Below are positions 41,002 through 49,992 of a stretch of 64,000 bases of DNA, piece after piece. The notes below the pieces were generated by a model. It did not search any database, was not told where the DNA came from, and saw nothing but the letters and a program-made list of their open reading frames with translations. The stretch is taken from assembly GCF_005502885.1 (NCBI RefSeq), contig NZ_SCMR01000003.1, forward strand, positions 124,001-188,000. The letters run 5' to 3'. This DNA is from Microbacterium sp. 2FI (lineage in GTDB: Bacteria > Actinomycetota > Actinomycetes > Actinomycetales > Microbacteriaceae). A program made the translations under genes and the position numbers. The first letter of the stretch is position 1. The number at the start of each line of letters is the position of its first letter.

Positions 41002-41262
41002 GTGGGATCTGGGGAGTTGCTCGACTTCGAGCAAGCATGGCCGCGCCACTCTGGCGCGAAGGAAGAAGCGATCATCCGGCAGCTCGGGATGAAGCCGGCG
41101 AGGTACTACCAGCTGCTGCGGCGTGCGGCCGCATCGATGGAGGGGCAGGCGCACGACGCACTTACCGCGCATCGTGTGCTGCGGCGTGCCCACACTTTGC
41201 CCACAGGTTCCCGTCGAAACAGTGAATCAACCCTGGCCAACATGACCCAACATTCCGCGTGA
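41002..41262 (+). CDS. DUF3263 protein
   Basis: 86 aa from GTG 41002 (TTG 41017 possible). LDFEQAWPRHSGAKEEAIIRQLGMKPARYYQLL matches DUF3263, a small HTH-like actinobacterial family. The C-terminal tail (TGSRRNSESTLANMTQ) is less ordered and has phage-like codon use. It is the last phage gene before the right boundary. Confidence 0.7.
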   Translation: MGSGELLDFEQAWPRHSGAKEEAIIRQLGMKPARYYQLLRRAAASMEGQAHDALTAHRVLRRAHTLPTGSRRNSESTLANMTQHSA

Positions 41263-41384
41263 TCCTGGGGTTGGACGTGCCAGTTCCTGGGCACTGCGAG
41301 AACCACGACTTCTTCTCGGGGTCGGGCTCGTCGTACGTCATCGGCAAGGCCGAGGCCACCGAAGACGAGGACTGGGACTTCTGA
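41259..41384 (+). pseudogene. Right prophage junction with 3' end of interrupted host gene
   Basis: An open frame with no credible start ends at a stop 41382-41384. Before about 41290 its codons are mixed (CCA, GTT, CCT); from 41292 nearly every third base is G or C, as in host genes, coding GHCENHDFFSGSG... and an acidic tail ending EDEDWDF. This suggests the attachment site is near 41280-41295, in the 3' end of a host gene. The identity of that gene is not recognised. Confidence 0.4.
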
Positions 41385-41393
41385 ATCGCGCCT

Positions 41394-41430
41394 GAGGCGC
41401 TCCGACCGCTACTCAGCGGCGGAGCGCCTC
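41394..41430. terminator. Bidirectional terminator at host junction
   Basis: 11-bp stem GAGGCGCTCCG / CGGAGCGCCTC, loop of 15 bases; overlaps the 3' end of the potassium channel gene and faces the interrupted host gene. Confidence 0.72.
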
Positions 41431-42132
41431 GGCGAGCATCGACTGCATGTCGGCGATCTGACGCTCGAGCGCCTTGATGTGGCCCACGGTCGCAGCATCC
41501 TGCTCGGCGTCCCGATCCGCGACCTTCTCGACGATCCACGAGGCGAGGGTCGCCGTGACGACACCGAGCAGCGCGATGCCGCCGATCATGAGGCCGACGG
41601 CGATGAGCCTGCCGGCGACCGTGATCGGGGTGAAGTCGCCGTAGCCCACCGTGGTTACGGTCACGAACGACCACCACAGCGCATCGCCGAAGCTCGTGAT
41701 GTTGGTGCCCGGCTGCCCGCGCTCGCTGTCGTACACCGCGAGGGCAGCGACGTAGATGAGCAACGCGGCGGCACTGGCGACATAGATCGAGATGCGCCCG
41801 CGGATCGCGGTACCTGCCGTCCGCTGCAACACCGTGAGCAGCGTCACGAGGCGGAGGATCCGCAGCGGTCGCAGCAGTGGCAGCACAACCACGGCGAGGT
41901 CGAACAGGTGCGTGTAGAACCATCGCCATCGTTTCCCCTTGCCGATGAACACCAGGTTCGCCACATAGTCCAGCAGGAAGAGTCCCCACGTCGCCCAGAG
42001 GATGGTCTCGGCCGCGGCGTTCGGGGCGCCGGTGGGATTGCCGATCACCTGCCACGTGTACGTGGCGAGGAAGAGGACCGAGGCGAGGATGAGCGGCCAT
42101 TCGGTGAGGCGCTCCCAGCGATCGTGGTTCAT
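41413..42132 (-). CDS. Voltage-gated-type potassium channel
   Basis: 239 aa. Six membrane helices: S4-like Arg/Leu helix (RPLRILRLVTLL), pore loop SFVTVTTVGYGDFTP with the TVGYGD filter near residue 160, then the last helix and a C-terminal coiled coil (HIKALERQIADMQSMLAEAL) that could assemble tetramers. The -10 TAGCAT sits seven bases from the ATG, implying a leaderless mRNA. First complete host gene beyond the prophage. Confidence 0.88.
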   Translation of the reverse strand: MNHDRWERLTEWPLILASVLFLATYTWQVIGNPTGAPNAAAETILWATWGLFLLDYVANLVFIGKGKRWRWFYTHLFDLAVVVLPLLRPLRILRLVTLLTVLQRTAGTAIRGRISIYVASAAALLIYVAALAVYDSERGQPGTNITSFGDALWWSFVTVTTVGYGDFTPITVAGRLIAVGLMIGGIALLGVVTATLASWIVEKVADRDAEQDAATVGHIKALERQIADMQSMLAEALRR

Positions 42133-42151
42133 GTGGGCGATGCTAGGGGCA

Positions 42152-42535
42152 ATGAGAACCTTCGCGCGCTGGCTGCTGGCAGGATCCCTCGTGTTCGCCG
42201 GGCTCAGTCACCTCTTCTGGGGGCGACGCGAGTTCCAGGCGCAGGTGCCCGATTTCACGACCAAGGTCATGGACAAGGATGCCGTCGTCGTCGCCTCGGG
42301 CGTCGTCGAGGTGATGCTCGGCGCATCGCTCGTGGTGCTGCCGCGGTCGCGCTCGACGCTCGGTGCGATCCTCGCGGCCTTCTTCATCGCGGTGTTCCCG
42401 GGCAACCTCGAACAGTACGCGAAGCGCCGCGACGGATTCGGCCTCGACACCGATGCCAAGCGGCTCGTGCGCCTCTTCTTCCAGCCCGCGCTCGTCGCAT
42501 GGGCGTGGTGGTCGACGCGTCCTCCGAAGGACTGA
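42152..42535 (+). CDS. DoxX-like membrane protein
   Basis: 127 aa, four membrane helices. AGLSHLFWGRREFQAQVPDF, VASGVVEVMLGASLVVLPR and AFFIAVFPGNLEQY match DoxX-type small membrane proteins. Divergent from the potassium channel; ATG 42140 is an alternative start. A close paralogue is at 52417. Confidence 0.78.
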   Translation: MRTFARWLLAGSLVFAGLSHLFWGRREFQAQVPDFTTKVMDKDAVVVASGVVEVMLGASLVVLPRSRSTLGAILAAFFIAVFPGNLEQYAKRRDGFGLDTDAKRLVRLFFQPALVAWAWWSTRPPKD

Positions 42536-42541
42536 TGCGCG

Positions 42542-43672
42542 TCAGCGCTTGACCGACGCGGTCACCGTGAACTTGGCGTTGCGGGCGATCTGACGAGTCG
42601 GCCCGACGATCCGCTCGAGCGCCGGACGGTAGAACAGCGCCGAGTTCCACACCGTCCAGAGCTCGCCGCCCGGGCGCAGCACCCGTGCGGCATCGGCGAA
42701 CAGACGCGGGGCGAGGCCCTCGTGGATCGCGCCGCCGACGTGGAACGGCGGGTTCAGCGCGATGAACGACGCACTCGCGTCGGGCCGGGTCGACAGCATG
42801 TCGTCGCGGACGACCTCGATCCGATCGGCGACTCCGTTCGCCACGGCGGTCTCGCGCGCCGACGCGACGGCGGTGGCCGACTGATCGGTCGCGTACACCC
42901 GGAGATCGGGATGCCGAAGCGCCAGCGCCGCAGCGACGACACCCGTGCCGCACGCGAGGTCGATCGCGGCGTCTCGGGAGTCGATGGTCTCGGAAAGTGT
43001 GTCGGGGAGGCTGTCGAGCAACAGCCGTGTGCCGATGTCGATCGACGTGCCGGCGAACGCCCCGCCGTACGCGCACACGACGAGGTCGCCGTGCTCCGCG
43101 CGCTGCGGCGCGGGGTCTCGCCCGTCGTGGGGGTCGCGCGCGATCAGCACGCGCGACTTCTGCCGCGCGTGGCTCACGTCGAGCCGCGAGAAGTACCGGT
43201 GCAGCACGTCGTTCATGCCGAGCGTCATGTGCTTGAGGCGCCCGCCGGCGAACACGACGACGTCGGGGTGGGCGTGGGCTGCGATCAATCCCGCGATGTC
43301 GTCGAGGGCGTCGAGCGAGCGGGGGAGGCGCAGCAGCACGACACGGGTGCCCCGCACGAGGTCGGCGTTCAGCGGGTGCGACGAGAACGCTGCGTCGAGC
43401 CCGAACGTCGCGGCGTTCGCAGCGAGCGCCCGCTCGCCCGTCACGGCGTCCTGATGGACGCGGATCGGCCGCAGTCGCGCTCCGCCGTCCGCCGCGGCCG
43501 CCAGCGTCAGCGCGCCGAAGCCGTCGCCGATCACGACCAGACCCCCGTCACCGGCAACCACCCGCGCGGACGCCGACTCATCCAGGATCAGGCGGTCGGC
43601 GGCATCCGCTGCCGGAAGATCCGGCGCCTCGACGTCGGGCCATCGCCGCAGGTCGTCGAGTGAGAAGTCCAC
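42542..43672 (-). CDS. RsmC/RlmG-like rRNA methyltransferase
   Basis: 376 aa from GTG 43672. Tandem methyltransferase-fold halves: the N-terminal half lacks an intact SAM site, as in RsmC/RlmG, and the C-terminal half has DLACGTGVVAAALA (SAM binding) and NPPFHVG (guanine N2 methyltransferase motif). Would methylate a guanine in 16S or 23S rRNA; which one is not decided by sequence alone. Confidence 0.84.
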   Translation of the reverse strand: MDFSLDDLRRWPDVEAPDLPAADAADRLILDESASARVVAGDGGLVVIGDGFGALTLAAAADGGARLRPIRVHQDAVTGERALAANAATFGLDAAFSSHPLNADLVRGTRVVLLRLPRSLDALDDIAGLIAAHAHPDVVVFAGGRLKHMTLGMNDVLHRYFSRLDVSHARQKSRVLIARDPHDGRDPAPQRAEHGDLVVCAYGGAFAGTSIDIGTRLLLDSLPDTLSETIDSRDAAIDLACGTGVVAAALALRHPDLRVYATDQSATAVASARETAVANGVADRIEVVRDDMLSTRPDASASFIALNPPFHVGGAIHEGLAPRLFADAARVLRPGGELWTVWNSALFYRPALERIVGPTRQIARNAKFTVTASVKR

Positions 43673-43700
43673 GACCCCACGCTAGCCCGCCCCACCCCCA

Positions 43701-43765
43701 CCGTTTACGGACGGGACGCGCCGCGGCCGACTGCGAGCACCGCGGCGTGTTCCGTCCGTAAACGG
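43701..43765. repeat. Large inverted repeat in divergent gap
   Basis: 26-bp arms (43701-43726, 43740-43765), two mismatches, 13-base loop. The outer part reads CCGTTTACGGACGG. It lies in the 157-bp space between divergent genes, where a terminator is not expected; a REP/MITE-like element is possible. Confidence 0.8.
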
Positions 43766-43829
43766 ATGCGAACGGGGGAGGGGAAGCGCGAAAGTAGGCT
43801 GGGAAGACCCCCTCGACCCTTGGAGACCC

Positions 43830-44294
43830 GTGTTCCGCGCGCCCCTGAACCTCTTCCGCACGCTCGCGATCGCCGAGGCGATCTCCTGGACCCTGCTCAT
43901 CACGGGGCTCATCCTGCGGGCAACCGCCGATCTCGCGATCGCGGTGACGATCGGCGGCGGCATCCACGGGTTCGTCTTCCTCTCCTACGGCGCGACCGCG
44001 ATCCTCGTCGCGAAGAACCAGCGCTGGGGAGCGTGGCCGACGATCGTCGCGATCGGCAGCGCCATCGTGCCCTACGCCACGATCCCGACCGAGCTGTGGC
44101 TGCACCGCTCGGGACGGCTGCGAGGCGACTGGCGACTCGTGGCCACCGCCGACCCGCGCGATGCGGCGTGGCACGACCGGCTGATGCGCTGGTTCCTCAA
44201 GCGCCCGTGGGTGCTGGGTGCGCTCATCGCGCTCGCGGTCGTCGTGCTGTTCGTGATCCTGCTGATCGTCGGGCCGCCCGGCGGGCGTGACTGA
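43830..44294 (+). CDS. DUF3817 membrane protein
   Basis: 154 aa from GTG 43830, preceded by GGAG. FRTLAIAEAISWTLLI and GGGIHGFVFLSYGAT are typical of DUF3817; the family usually has three helices, and here a fourth C-terminal helix (about 130-150) is added. Function unknown. Confidence 0.8.
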   Translation: MFRAPLNLFRTLAIAEAISWTLLITGLILRATADLAIAVTIGGGIHGFVFLSYGATAILVAKNQRWGAWPTIVAIGSAIVPYATIPTELWLHRSGRLRGDWRLVATADPRDAAWHDRLMRWFLKRPWVLGALIALAVVVLFVILLIVGPPGGRD

Positions 44295-44312
44295 CCCGCC
44301 GTCACGACCGCG

Positions 44313-47243
44313 TCAGAACCCCGTCGTCAGCACACGATCGAGCGCGGCGACGAAAGCGTCGGCGCTCTCGCGCGTGAAGCACATCGGCGGTTTGACCTTC
44401 AGGATGTTCTGGTGGTCGCCGGTGGGCTGGGCGATGACGCCGAGTTCGCGCAGGCGCGCGCAGATCGCCGCTGTCTCGGCCGTGGCGGGCTCCCACGTCG
44501 TGCGGTCGCGGACGAACTCCGGGCCGAGGTAGAAGCCCGAGCCGTGGACGGCGGCGAGGAGCGGATGCCGGCGCCCGAGGTCTTCGAGCCGACCCTTGAG
44601 GTACGCGCCGATGTCGCGGGCGCCCTGCTGCAGCTGCTCGTCGCGGATGATGTCGAGCACGGTGAGCCCGACGACGCTCGAGACCGGGCTGCCCCCGGCG
44701 GACGAGAAGAAGTAGCCGCCAGTTCGATAGCGCTCGGCGATCTCGCGCGTCGTGATGACGGCCCCCAGCGGATGCCCGTTGCCCATGGCCTTGGCCACCG
44801 CGACGACATCCGGCACGACGCCCTGCTGCTCGAATCCCCAGAACCACTCGCCCAGGCGCCCGTAGCCGACCTGCACCTCGTCGGCGATCGCGAGTCCGCC
44901 GTGCGCACGCACCGCGCCGTACACGGCAGCGAGATACCCGTCGGGGAGGAACACTCCGCCGGCGTTGCCGAAGATCGTCTCGGCGAGGAAGGCTCCTGGC
45001 GGCGTCCCGGCGACGGCGAGGCGCTCCACCTCGGCGACGGCGTCTGCGGCGAACTGTTCGCCCGCGCCGCGGTGCGTGAAGGGAGCCTCGACCGTGTGCA
45101 CCCATTCAGGGCGCGTCTCCAGCGCCGCCGGGTTGTCGGCGATCGAGGTCGAGACGGCATCGGTGAGGTAGGTCCAGCCGTGATAGGCCTCGCGCACCGC
45201 GAGCACATCGCGACGGCCCGACCACGCCTGCCCGAGGCGCAGTGCGAGATCGACCGCCTCCGACCCGCTGTTGACGAGGAAGACGGTGTCGAGCGGCTCG
45301 GGGACGAGGGCCGCGAGCCGTTCTGAGAACTCCACCACCGCGGGGTAGTGGAAGCGCGAGTTGGTGTTGAGCAGGCGCCACTGCTCGGCGACGGCCTCGG
45401 CGATCCGCGGGTGGGCGTGCCCGACCGCGGTGACGTTGTTGAGCGTGTCGAGGTACACGCGCCCGTCGGCGTCGATGAGGTGCTCGCGCCATCCGCGCAC
45501 CATGACGGGCGGGTCTGCGAAGTAATGCTCTTGCACGTCGGCGAACACGGCGTCGCGACGGGCGAGGAGCGCTGTGGCGTGGGTGGTTTCGATCTCGATC
45601 GGGGCGGACGGATGCTGGGGCAGCAGCCGCGACGGATCCTCGACGACCGCGAGCCACGCCTCCGCGAGCGAGTGCTGCGCAAAGCGCGGCACATCGACGC
45701 CGTCGTCGAGGCCCGGGCCTGTGAGCTGGATCCACAGCGCCGCATCGACTTCGCCGAGCAGGTCGCCCGCCGATACCTCCGCGCCGTCGTCGAGCGCCGA
45801 GCGCAGGCCCTCAAGGCGCAGAGCGCGCCCGTCGCCCGCCAGCACCACGCCGCCTGTCGTCACGCGCACGATGCCGCTCCACGGGGCCGCGACCGGTTCG
45901 GGCTGCGTGACGCGCAGCTCGATGCCGAGGGCGACGTTGTGCGGCTCGGCCTGGGCGTGCGGCCGCGCGCGCGTGAGCCGTGCTTCGCCGAACCGCGTCA
46001 GGGCTGCGCGCGGGGCGGCGGTGGCGGCGGTGCCGGGGGAGAGATGCTCCGCGAATGCGCGGTCTTCGGCATCCGCATCGAGCCATCGTCCATCGTGCAG
46101 GTCGCGACTGCCGGCGGACAGATCCACGACGACGACGTCGTCGGCCCTCAGCCACGGCAGGAGCGGGGCGTCCGGGATCTGGGCGGCGCGGCGATGCGAT
46201 GCCCCGACGGTGCGTCGCACCAGACTCTCCGCCCCCGCGAGCGGCACCGAGACCGCCTGCTCGAAGATCGCGAGCTCGTGGACGAGGTTGCCTGCGGCAT
46301 AGGCGTTCGCGGCATCCGTCGCCAGCACATGGTGGGCGCTCGCGACGAGCGTCGCGCCGCGCAGCACGACGAGAGGCCACAGGGCCTTCACCTCGGCCTC
46401 GGTGAGCGGGCGCACCGCGTGGTACGCGCCGACGGCGCGCATCGCGCTCGCGAGATCCATGCCGTCGTGGTGCAGCAGCGACGACACCGTGATCGCGAGC
46501 TCGCCGACCGCCCACGTGCGATTGAGATCGCCGAGGTCGATCACGCCGTCGGGGATGCGCGTGATCGGGTCGGCGGTGACGACGTTGTCGTCGGTGAGGT
46601 CGCCGTGGATGAACTGCGCGGGCAGATCGGCTGCCAGAGCCTCGACGGCAGACCAGGCGGATGCTGCGGCCTCGGTGGCCCGCGAGCGCAGGTCGTCGTC
46701 GGCGATGTAGGGGAGCAGCTCGGCGAGCACGCGCGGAGCGTGGCGGAGATCCCACTGGTGCTCGCGCTCGGCGACGGCCGGGTCGATGTCGAGGCCGTCG
46801 AGCTCGGCGAGGGCGAGCGCCACCCGCGCGGCGAGGGCTCCGAGGGCGGTGACGACGGCGGGGGACAGGTAACCCGACAGCGTCTCGCCCTCGAGGAACT
46901 CGAGAACCCGAGCCTGCATCACGACGCCGTCGACGATGACGGCTGCCACGGTCCCGTGACCGGCCTCCGGCGCGAGCGCTCGCGGGGCGCGGGTTCCGGC
47001 GCGCTCCGCGATGGCGGACGCGGCGGCGCTCTGGGCTTCGAGCTCGTCGGCGCTCACGCTCGGATTCGCGATCTTCAGCAGCAGTGGCGGGGCATCCGGG
47101 CGTTCGAGCAGGAAGTTGCGGTCCTGGTGGCTGCCGAGCGCGCGGGCCATCGCCTCGACGCCCCATCCGTCACGGGCGAGCCGCGCCGCGGTGTCGTCGT
47201 CGATCTCGGGCGGCGCGGGCTGGACGAGCGCGTCGTCGCTCAT
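44313..47243 (-). CDS. Kinase/class III aminotransferase fusion
   Basis: 976 aa. Residues about 30-360: APH-type kinase with catalytic HGDLTDDN and the metal Asp in VIDLGDLN. About 420-560: a region like a degenerate M23/lipoyl-type domain. About 570-976: class III aminotransferase with GYGRLGEWFWGFE and the PLP Lys in AVAKAMGNGHPLG. Kinase-lyase pairs such as hydroxylysine kinase and phospho-lyases act on amino alcohol substrates, so this protein could phosphorylate and eliminate one such compound; substrate unknown. Start ATG 47243. Confidence 0.85.
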   Translation of the reverse strand: MSDDALVQPAPPEIDDDTAARLARDGWGVEAMARALGSHQDRNFLLERPDAPPLLLKIANPSVSADELEAQSAAASAIAERAGTRAPRALAPEAGHGTVAAVIVDGVVMQARVLEFLEGETLSGYLSPAVVTALGALAARVALALAELDGLDIDPAVAEREHQWDLRHAPRVLAELLPYIADDDLRSRATEAAASAWSAVEALAADLPAQFIHGDLTDDNVVTADPITRIPDGVIDLGDLNRTWAVGELAITVSSLLHHDGMDLASAMRAVGAYHAVRPLTEAEVKALWPLVVLRGATLVASAHHVLATDAANAYAAGNLVHELAIFEQAVSVPLAGAESLVRRTVGASHRRAAQIPDAPLLPWLRADDVVVVDLSAGSRDLHDGRWLDADAEDRAFAEHLSPGTAATAAPRAALTRFGEARLTRARPHAQAEPHNVALGIELRVTQPEPVAAPWSGIVRVTTGGVVLAGDGRALRLEGLRSALDDGAEVSAGDLLGEVDAALWIQLTGPGLDDGVDVPRFAQHSLAEAWLAVVEDPSRLLPQHPSAPIEIETTHATALLARRDAVFADVQEHYFADPPVMVRGWREHLIDADGRVYLDTLNNVTAVGHAHPRIAEAVAEQWRLLNTNSRFHYPAVVEFSERLAALVPEPLDTVFLVNSGSEAVDLALRLGQAWSGRRDVLAVREAYHGWTYLTDAVSTSIADNPAALETRPEWVHTVEAPFTHRGAGEQFAADAVAEVERLAVAGTPPGAFLAETIFGNAGGVFLPDGYLAAVYGAVRAHGGLAIADEVQVGYGRLGEWFWGFEQQGVVPDVVAVAKAMGNGHPLGAVITTREIAERYRTGGYFFSSAGGSPVSSVVGLTVLDIIRDEQLQQGARDIGAYLKGRLEDLGRRHPLLAAVHGSGFYLGPEFVRDRTTWEPATAETAAICARLRELGVIAQPTGDHQNILKVKPPMCFTRESADAFVAALDRVLTTGF

Positions 47244-47318
47244 GGCGGGGCTCCTTCGGTGGGGCTTCGATGAGGGTATCCGCAACCGCGACGGGAATAC
47301 ATCTCCCGAGGAGTCGTT

Positions 47319-47345
47319 GAAGTTGACACGTCTGCACTCAACTTC
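47319..47345. promoter_or_regulatory. HAIR-like dyad upstream of Clp ATPase
   Basis: Perfect 8-bp arms GAAGTTGA / TCAACTTC around 11 bases. Inside is GTTGACA-N7-ACTCAAC, similar to the HspR site CTTGAGT-N7-ACTCAAG (right half 6 of 7). TTGACA also looks like a -35. Located 35 bp before the Clp start. Confidence 0.5.
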
Positions 47346-47379
47346 GCAGTCGATCCCACCCGATGTCGCAGGAGAAGCA

Positions 47380-49959
47380 ATGCCCGAAGACCTCACACCC
47401 CCGCACGACGCCGACGAGAACGGCAGCACGTTCGACGAGTTCCTCGCCCGGTACGTGGCCCGCGAGCGTGCGCGGGCGGAGGGATCGATCGATCTCGCGC
47501 GCTTCCTCGGCGCCCGCACGCAGCAGCTGCTGCAGAGCGCCGGGCGTTTCGCGCTGGAGCGCGGTCAGCACGAGCTCGACGCCCTGCACGTGCTGCGCGT
47601 CCTCGTCGATGACGCTCCGGTGAGGGACGCCGTCGCCCGCATCGGCGCCGACCCCCAGGCGATCGCCCGCGCGGCGGAGGAGCGACTCCCCGCGGCATCC
47701 GATCCCGCCGACGTCGACGGGGCGATCATCACGTCGTCCGTGCAGCGGGCGCTCTTCCACGCCTTCCAGGTCGCGCGCTCGTCAGGGTCGACGTACGTGG
47801 ATCCCGAGCACCTCTTCTTCGCGCTCGTGCTCGCCCAGGACACCCCCGCCGGCCAGGTGCTCGCCCGCGCCGGGGTCACCGCCGAAGCTCTCACCGAGGG
47901 TCTGCGCGACACGGTGACGCCCGGGAGTGCAGAGCCCGGTCAGACGGCGACGGATGCCGCAGCATCCGCGTCCCCGATGCTCGATGCGTATGGAACCGAC
48001 CTCACCGCACGCGCCGCCGAGGGCGACCTCGACCCCGTGATCGGGCGCTCCGACGAGATCGAGCAGACGATCGAGATCCTGAGCCGTCGCACCAAGAACA
48101 ACCCGGTGCTCGTCGGCGAGGCCGGCGTCGGCAAGACCGCGATCGTCGAGGGGCTCGCACAGGCGATCGTCACAGGCTCCGTTCCGGAGCAGCTGCGCGA
48201 GAAGCGCGTCATCGCGCTCGACCTCGCCGCGATGCTCGCCGGTGCCCGCTACCGCGGTGACTTCGAGGAGCGCCTCACCTCGACGCTCGACGAGATCGCC
48301 GCGCGCAAGGACGAGCTGATCGTGTTCATCGACGAGGTGCACACCGTGGTCGGCGCCGGTGCCGCGGGCGAGGGCGCCATGGATGCCGGCAACATCCTCA
48401 AGCCCCGGCTGGCGCGGGGCGACCTGCACCTCGTCGGCGCGACGACGCTCAAGGAGTACCGCGTCGTCGAGAAGGATCCGGCGCTGGAGCGCCGGTTCCA
48501 GCCGGTGAGGGTGGGCGAGCCGTCGGTCGCGGATGCCGTGCTGATCCTGCAGGGGCTCAAGGCCGCCTACGAAGACCACCACGCCATCGTCTACACCGAC
48601 GAGGCGATCCGCGCCGCCGTCGAGCTCGGCGACCGATATCTGCCCGACCGGGTGCTCCCTGATAAGGCGATCGACCTCATCGACCAGGCGGGCGCACGGC
48701 TGCGACTGCGCCTGGGCTCGAAGGTGGATGTGAGCGGACTGCAGTCTCGCCTCGCGGTGCTCGAGGCGGAGAAGAACGCCGCCGTGTCTGCCGAGCATTA
48801 TGAAGACGCCTCGCGCATCCGCGACGAGATCGCCGGGGTGCAGGCGCAGCTCGCCGACGCGGCTCGCGCGGGGCGCGCCGCAGGCGACGCTGGAGCGGTC
48901 GTGGGTGAGGCCGAGATCGCGGCCGTCATCAGCCGCGCGACCGGCATCCCCGTCAGCCGCCTCACCGAGACCGAGCGCGAGCGTCTCGCGCAGTTGGAGG
49001 ACGAGCTGCACGACCGCGTCGTCGGGCAGGACGACGCCGTCGCCGCCGTGGCGAAGGCCGTGCGCCGCAACCGCACCGGCATGGGCGACGCGCACCGGCC
49101 GGTGGGGTCGTTCCTCTTCCTGGGTCCGACGGGCGTCGGCAAGACCGAGCTCGCGAAGGCGCTCGCACAGTCGCTCCTCGATGACGAGTCCGCGGTCATC
49201 CGCTTCGATATGAGCGAGTTCGGCGAGCGGCACACGGTCTCGCGGCTCGTGGGCGCTCCTCCCGGATATGTCGGCTTCGAGGACGCCGGGCAGCTCACCG
49301 AGCGCGTGCGGCGGAACCCGCACTCGATCGTGCTGTTCGACGAGATCGAGAAGGCGCACCCCGACGTGTTCAACCTGCTGCTGCAGGTTCTCGACGACGG
49401 CCGCCTCACCGACGGCCAGGGACGGACGGTCGACTTCCGCAACACGGTGATCGTGATGACCTCGAACCTCGGGTCGGAGTTCCTCGCCTCGCGCTCCGGC
49501 GCGATCGGGTTCATCGCCGACGGGGGAGGGGCGACCGGATTCGGATCCGAGAAGGACCTCCGCGACCGCGTGATGGGGCGACTGCGCGAGGCCATGCGGC
49601 CCGAGTTCCTCAACCGCATCGACGAGATCGTGCTGTTCCGCAAGCTCGAGAAGCCCCAGCTTCGCGACATCGTCCGGCTGCTGCTCGGCGCCACCGACGC
49701 GCGCCTCGCGCGCCGCGACGTGGCGCTGGTCGTCACCGACTCGGCCGTCGACTGGCTCGCCGAGCACGGCTACGAGCCCGAGTACGGCGCCCGGCCGCTG
49801 CGCCGGCTCATCCAGCGCGAGGTCGACGACCGCATCGCCGACCTGTTCGTCTCGGGTGCACTCGAGGCGGGTGGGACGGTGACGGTGGATGCTGTCGCGG
49901 ATGAGTCAGGCCGCGTGCTGACGGTTCGCGCGGGGGCGCCGATCGTCGCGGCGGCATAG
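47380..49959 (+). CDS. Clp ATPase chaperone (ClpA/C/B type)
   Basis: 859 aa. N-terminal Clp repeat domain (about 35-180), first AAA module with Walker A GEAGVGKT (near 245) and DEVHTVVG, a short middle UVR-like helix ([14 protein letters not shown]), second AAA module with GPTGVGKTE and [12 protein letters not shown], and a final D2-small domain. It unfolds proteins, perhaps for ClpP. Long ClpB coiled-coil propeller is absent, so ClpC/ClpA-like is nearer. GGAG precedes the ATG at 47380. Confidence 0.88.
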   Translation: MPEDLTPPHDADENGSTFDEFLARYVARERARAEGSIDLARFLGARTQQLLQSAGRFALERGQHELDALHVLRVLVDDAPVRDAVARIGADPQAIARAAEERLPAASDPADVDGAIITSSVQRALFHAFQVARSSGSTYVDPEHLFFALVLAQDTPAGQVLARAGVTAEALTEGLRDTVTPGSAEPGQTATDAAASASPMLDAYGTDLTARAAEGDLDPVIGRSDEIEQTIEILSRRTKNNPVLVGEAGVGKTAIVEGLAQAIVTGSVPEQLREKRVIALDLAAMLAGARYRGDFEERLTSTLDEIAARKDELIVFIDEVHTVVGAGAAGEGAMDAGNILKPRLARGDLHLVGATTLKEYRVVEKDPALERRFQPVRVGEPSVADAVLILQGLKAAYEDHHAIVYTDEAIRAAVELGDRYLPDRVLPDKAIDLIDQAGARLRLRLGSKVDVSGLQSRLAVLEAEKNAAVSAEHYEDASRIRDEIAGVQAQLADAARAGRAAGDAGAVVGEAEIAAVISRATGIPVSRLTETERERLAQLEDELHDRVVGQDDAVAAVAKAVRRNRTGMGDAHRPVGSFLFLGPTGVGKTELAKALAQSLLDDESAVIRFDMSEFGERHTVSRLVGAPPGYVGFEDAGQLTERVRRNPHSIVLFDEIEKAHPDVFNLLLQVLDDGRLTDGQGRTVDFRNTVIVMTSNLGSEFLASRSGAIGFIADGGGATGFGSEKDLRDRVMGRLREAMRPEFLNRIDEIVLFRKLEKPQLRDIVRLLLGATDARLARRDVALVVTDSAVDWLAEHGYEPEYGARPLRRLIQREVDDRIADLFVSGALEAGGTVTVDAVADESGRVLTVRAGAPIVAAA

Positions 49960-49992
49960 TCGAGGTCGGAACCGCCTGCCAGAGTGGGACGC

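Larger units (their letters stand above)
1..41290. mobile_element. Siphovirus prophage, left end cut by window
   Basis: Integrase, repressor and early genes at the left, then terminase, HK97-type head, neck, tail, lysis and accessory genes in canonical temperate siphophage order. The attachment site on the integrase side lies left of base 1. The right boundary is inferred near 41,290: phage-like genes end at 41262, and from about 41292 an open frame with strongly G/C-ending codons runs to a stop at 41384, followed by ordinary host genes. Every gene needed for head, tail and lysis is present with an intact frame, so the prophage may be inducible. HNH-TerS-TerL-portal order suggests cos-type packaging, but no cos site could be identified. 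Confidence 0.93.

Noticed and set aside
41160..41300. tRNA gene as attachment site
   Set aside because: No cloverleaf, T-loop or CCA-adjacent stem seen on either strand; the codon-usage shift fits a protein gene instead.
45348..47273. 641-codon plus-strand frame within the fusion gene
   Set aside because: Shadow of the minus-strand gene, which has kinase and PLP motifs over its full length.
47782..49767. 661-codon minus-strand frame opposite the Clp ATPase
   Set aside because: Mirror of a strongly conserved AAA gene; translation lacks any domain.
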